Shown piece after piece: positions 61,471-64,000 of a stretch of DNA of 64,000 bases. Numbering within the stretch: position 1 is the stretch's first letter; every line of letters starts with the position of its first letter. The notes beneath the pieces are model-generated. The model worked only from the letters and a program-made list of their open reading frames with translations. It was not told the DNA's origin and made no database searches. The position numbers were made by a program, and so were the translations under genes. Source of the DNA: Streptomyces actuosus (GTDB lineage: Bacteria > Actinomycetota > Actinomycetes > Streptomycetales > Streptomycetaceae). The DNA is taken from positions 186,001 through 250,000 of the forward strand of contig NZ_JAFFZS010000005.1 of NCBI RefSeq assembly GCF_016921115.1. Direction: 5' to 3'.

Positions 61471-62462
61471 CGTGCACTCCGGTGCGAGGCGGGAACGGGG
61501 GCGGTGTCCACCGTGCCGGAGGCGATCTCCTCGCCGCCCTGCCGGAACACGACGCGGACGGCGCGGACGCCGTCGCCGCCGGGCTCCGGGACGGCGCTGA
61601 CCGTGACCGGCGCGTCGAGTTCCGCGAACCGGGAGAAGCCGAGGTCGAAGCCGACCAGGGCGGTGCCGTCCACGGGCCGGTCCAGCAGGCGTGCCCCGGC
61701 GAGCAGGGCCGCCTGCCGCGCGGCCTCGGTGAGCACCATGCCGGGCAGGTGGTCCTGGGCATGGTCGAACATGCTCGGGTTGTCGTTCGGGGTGCGCACC
61801 CCCGCCGTGACGCCCCCGCCGTCCACCACCGGGTCGAGCAGCAGCGCGTTCACCCCGAGGGCGCGCCCCACCTCGTGCGCGGCGACCGTCGCCGCCACCA
61901 CCGGCACGTCGTCGGAGGAGACCGGCGGGGTGCCGCGCCGCCGGGTGCGCAGCGCCGAGTACGTCGCCGGGGACAGGTAGCCGACCGCCATGCGCACCTC
62001 GCCGAGTTCGGTGCCGTCCAGCAGGAAGCGGACGTCGTACGTCACGGACCGCGCGGGCGCCGTGGCGTCGGCCGGCCGGTCGGTGGTGACCTCCATGGTC
62101 AGCTCGCCCGGGGCGCCGGCGTGCGCGGCGAACAGGCCGGGCAGCCGCATCTCCCAGGACTGCAGGACGAACTTGGTGCCGGAGTCGACGCCGAGGTGGG
62201 CGTGGGCGCCGTAGGTCTCGGCCTGCCGCGCGCACTCCAGCAGCAGCACCGGGTCGATCACGGTGCGGCCGGGGTGGTCGGTGAAGCAGGCGTGGGACGA
62301 AGGAAGCTGGGCGCCCGCGAGGAAGCGGGAGCCGTCCACCGCCGACGTGTCGGTGAGGAAGACCTCCGACAGCGCCCGGCGGTGCAGCAGGCGCCGGTCG
62401 ACGGACCGGAAGAACTCGAGCTCCCGGACCTGCGGGGCGAAGGCATTGGTGGACACCGGCAT
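61467..62462 (-). CDS. AfsA/ScbA-family butenolide or gamma-butyrolactone biosynthesis protein
   Basis: 331 residues with the two hotdog-like AfsA repeats: DPVLLLECARQAE near residue 75 and MVLTEAARQAALLAG near residue 235. AfsA joins a beta-ketoacyl chain to dihydroxyacetone phosphate in A-factor synthesis; MmfL does the same for methylenomycin furans. The ATG at 62460-62462 with AGGGG ten bases upstream is preferred over a TTG at 62486. It is the first gene of the leftward operon. No ArpA-type receptor gene lies nearby. A perfect inverted repeat (62515-62542) is upstream. Confidence 0.92.
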   Translation of the reverse strand: MPVSTNAFAPQVRELEFFRSVDRRLLHRRALSEVFLTDTSAVDGSRFLAGAQLPSSHACFTDHPGRTVIDPVLLLECARQAETYGAHAHLGVDSGTKFVLQSWEMRLPGLFAAHAGAPGELTMEVTTDRPADATAPARSVTYDVRFLLDGTELGEVRMAVGYLSPATYSALRTRRRGTPPVSSDDVPVVAATVAAHEVGRALGVNALLLDPVVDGGGVTAGVRTPNDNPSMFDHAQDHLPGMVLTEAARQAALLAGARLLDRPVDGTALVGFDLGFSRFAELDAPVTVSAVPEPGGDGVRAVRVVFRQGGEEIASGTVDTAPVPASHRSAR

Positions 62463-62514
62463 CGGTGGGTAACCCCTCTCTCGCAACTGACGGGAACGAC
62501 GCTAGGGAGGGGCT

Positions 62515-62542
62515 CTTTCACGCCGCTGTCGCTGCGTGAAAG
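62515..62542. promoter_or_regulatory. Perfect inverted repeat upstream of the AfsA-like gene
   Basis: CTTTCACG (62515-62522) and CGTGAAAG (62535-62542) are exact inverted repeats separated by 12 bases, 53 bases before the ATG of the AfsA homologue. It is a good operator candidate. TAGCGT, read on the minus strand at 62499-62504, may be the -10 element. Confidence 0.5.
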
Positions 62543-62719
62543 GTGCGGTCTGCGGGGGGTGTTGCCCCGCCGAAACGGTATTTTTTGTTTCAACAGACCT
62601 GCTTTCCTGTATGTGAAGGCCGTGTGATTGGGTGAGCCGCGCCACCAGGGGAGGTGGCCGCCACGGGGGAATGGCACGCACGCGGGGGCCCGTTCCGGGC
62701 CCGGGGAGGACAACTACTC

Positions 62720-64000
62720 ATGCGATCGATTCGCATGCGGATCCTGCTGGCGGTACTGGTCCTGACGGCCGCTGCAGTGGGTGGATGGCAACTGCTGCCG
62801 TCCGGACAGGACAACGGCAAGAGCATCGTGGTCGGTACGACGGACAGCGTCACCTCGCTCGACCCGGCCGGCGCCTACGACGCCGGCTCATGGGCCCTGT
62901 TCAGCAACGTCTACCAGTCGTTGCTGACCTACGAGCCCGGCGGCATCCAGCCGGTCCCGGACGCGGCCACGAGCTGCGCCTTCGACGCCGGCAGCCTGAC
63001 GACGTACCGCTGCACCCTGCGGGAGGGGATGACCTTCCCCAGCGGACGTCACGTGACGGCGCAGGACGTGAAGTTCTCCTTCGACCGGGTCAAGAAGATC
63101 AACTCCGACGTCGGTCCGGCCGCCCTGCTCTCCACCCTCGCCTCGGTGGACGCCCAGGGCCTGAAGGTGACCTTCCACCTGGCGTCGCCGGACGCGACCT
63201 GGCCGTTCAAGGTGGCCACCGGCGCGGGCTCGATCGTGGACTCCGAGCGCTACCCGGCCGACGCGCTCCGCACCGACTCGGGTGTCGACGGCACCGGTCC
63301 CTACACGCTCACGGCGTACGACAAGGGATCCTCTGCGCAGCTGGCGCCCAACTCGCACTACAAGGGCGCCGCCAAGACGGCCGGCGACCCCGTGGAACTG
63401 CGGTACTACGAGGACCCCAAGGCACTGAACGCGGCCTGGGAGGCGAAGGAGGTCCAGGTCGCCACCCGGCAGCTGCCGCCGGACGTTCTCTCCGGTCTCA
63501 ACCCGAGCGACCCGGGCAAGCGGGTCTCCGAGGCCGACAGCTCCGACATCCGCAACCTGTACTTCAACACCCGCAAGGGCTCGCCGCTGCACGACACCCG
63601 CGTCCGCCGGGCCGTCGCCTGGCTGATCGACCGTGAGCGGCTGGCCGGCACCGTGTACGACGGCACGGTGGATCCGCTCTACTCGCTGATCCCGACCGGA
63701 CTGGTCGGCCACACCACGTCGTTCTTCGACGCCTACCCGACACGGGACGCGGACAAGGCGCGCGAGCTGCTCACCGAGGCCGGCGTCGAACTGCCCGTCC
63801 GGTTCACCTACGGCTACGGCACCGGCAGCGGCGCCGTCGCGCAGGAGGCGAAGGAGATCAAGCGCCAGCTGGAGGCGTCCGGCCTGTTCAAGGTGACGGT
63901 CAAGGGCTACGAGTGGACCGACTTCCAGAAGCGCTGGGCCACCGGCAAGCTCGACGCCTACGCAGTCGGCTGGGTCGCGGACTACCCGGACCCCGACACC
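62720..64000 (+). CDS. Peptide/nickel-type ABC solute-binding protein (SBP_bac_5), 3' end outside window
   Basis: 427 residues are visible and the frame runs off the window. MRSIRMRILLAVLVLTAAAVGG is an export signal or anchor without a lipobox cysteine, unlike most Gram-positive solute-binding proteins. The family motif is clear: VVGTTDSVTSLDPAGAYD, LREGMTFPSGRHVTAQDVKFSF, SGVDGTGPYTL and DTRVRRAVAWLIDRERL. It should bind oligopeptides or similar solutes for an importer encoded downstream. GGGGAGGA at 62703-62710 provides the ribosome site. Confidence 0.9.
   Translation, partial: MRSIRMRILLAVLVLTAAAVGGWQLLPSGQDNGKSIVVGTTDSVTSLDPAGAYDAGSWALFSNVYQSLLTYEPGGIQPVPDAATSCAFDAGSLTTYRCTLREGMTFPSGRHVTAQDVKFSFDRVKKINSDVGPAALLSTLASVDAQGLKVTFHLASPDATWPFKVATGAGSIVDSERYPADALRTDSGVDGTGPYTLTAYDKGSSAQLAPNSHYKGAAKTAGDPVELRYYEDPKALNAAWEAKEVQVATRQLPPDVLSGLNPSDPGKRVSEADSSDIRNLYFNTRKGSPLHDTRVRRAVAWLIDRERLAGTVYDGTVDPLYSLIPTGLVGHTTSFFDAYPTRDADKARELLTEAGVELPVRFTYGYGTGSGAVAQEAKEIKRQLEASGLFKVTVKGYEWTDFQKRWATGKLDAYAVGWVADYPDPDT

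Overview
This is a very GC-rich (about 70% or more) actinobacterial chromosome segment. The gene order sucCD, purNH, folD, mdh, glyA, trpS, dacA is that of the core chromosome of Streptomyces. GTG starts, GGAGG-type ribosome sites, long hairpin terminators and DUF families such as DUF6350, DUF3017 and DUF2690 agree with that genus. I saw no tRNA, rRNA, CRISPR array or intact transposase.

Layout. 1-3160: the end of a DUF5682/VWA operon. 3161-4308: non-coding DNA with the start of a lost gene. 4309-6396: sucCD. 6863-10731: an XRE/sigma-like membrane protein and two membrane proteins. 11020-13217: purN-purH. 13313-14220: a wreck made from an FHA gene and a kinase gene. 14353-19016: folD, small membrane proteins and an XRE-DUF2690 sensor with a decayed copy just upstream. 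19526-21711: mdh and a membrane-anchored protein. 22701-30069: a glycine-betaine operon (betaine aldehyde dehydrogenase, choline oxidase, ABC importer). 30217-34620: metabolic enzymes, a MocR regulator and a YgiB/YgiC-like pair. 34621-37318: a probable short RNA, glyA and an exported protein. 37441-45707: trpS, an RNA 2',3'-cyclic phosphodiesterase, dprE2-dprE1, YihY, a D,D-carboxypeptidase and a metallophosphoesterase. 45693-62462: an accessory block that looks like a compact biosynthetic gene cluster. From 62720: a peptide-type ABC solute-binding protein that runs off the end.

The most interesting part is 47147-62462. An AfsR-like regulator sits beside a leftward gene set holding an AfsA-family protein, FabH, an acyl carrier protein, a KAS II enzyme, a HAD-family phosphatase, an aldo-keto reductase, a CerJ/DpsC-type KAS III enzyme, an exporter, a FAD monooxygenase and a PPOX-fold flavin/F420 protein. 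There is no type II PKS chain-length factor and no modular PKS or NRPS. My inference is that ACP-bound beta-ketoacyl chains are joined to a phosphorylated alcohol by the AfsA homologue, then dephosphorylated, reduced and oxidised. The product would be a butenolide, butyrolactone or furan-like molecule.

Several places show gene decay beside core genes (3424, 13313-14220, 17180-17400). Strong palindromes separate most convergent units.
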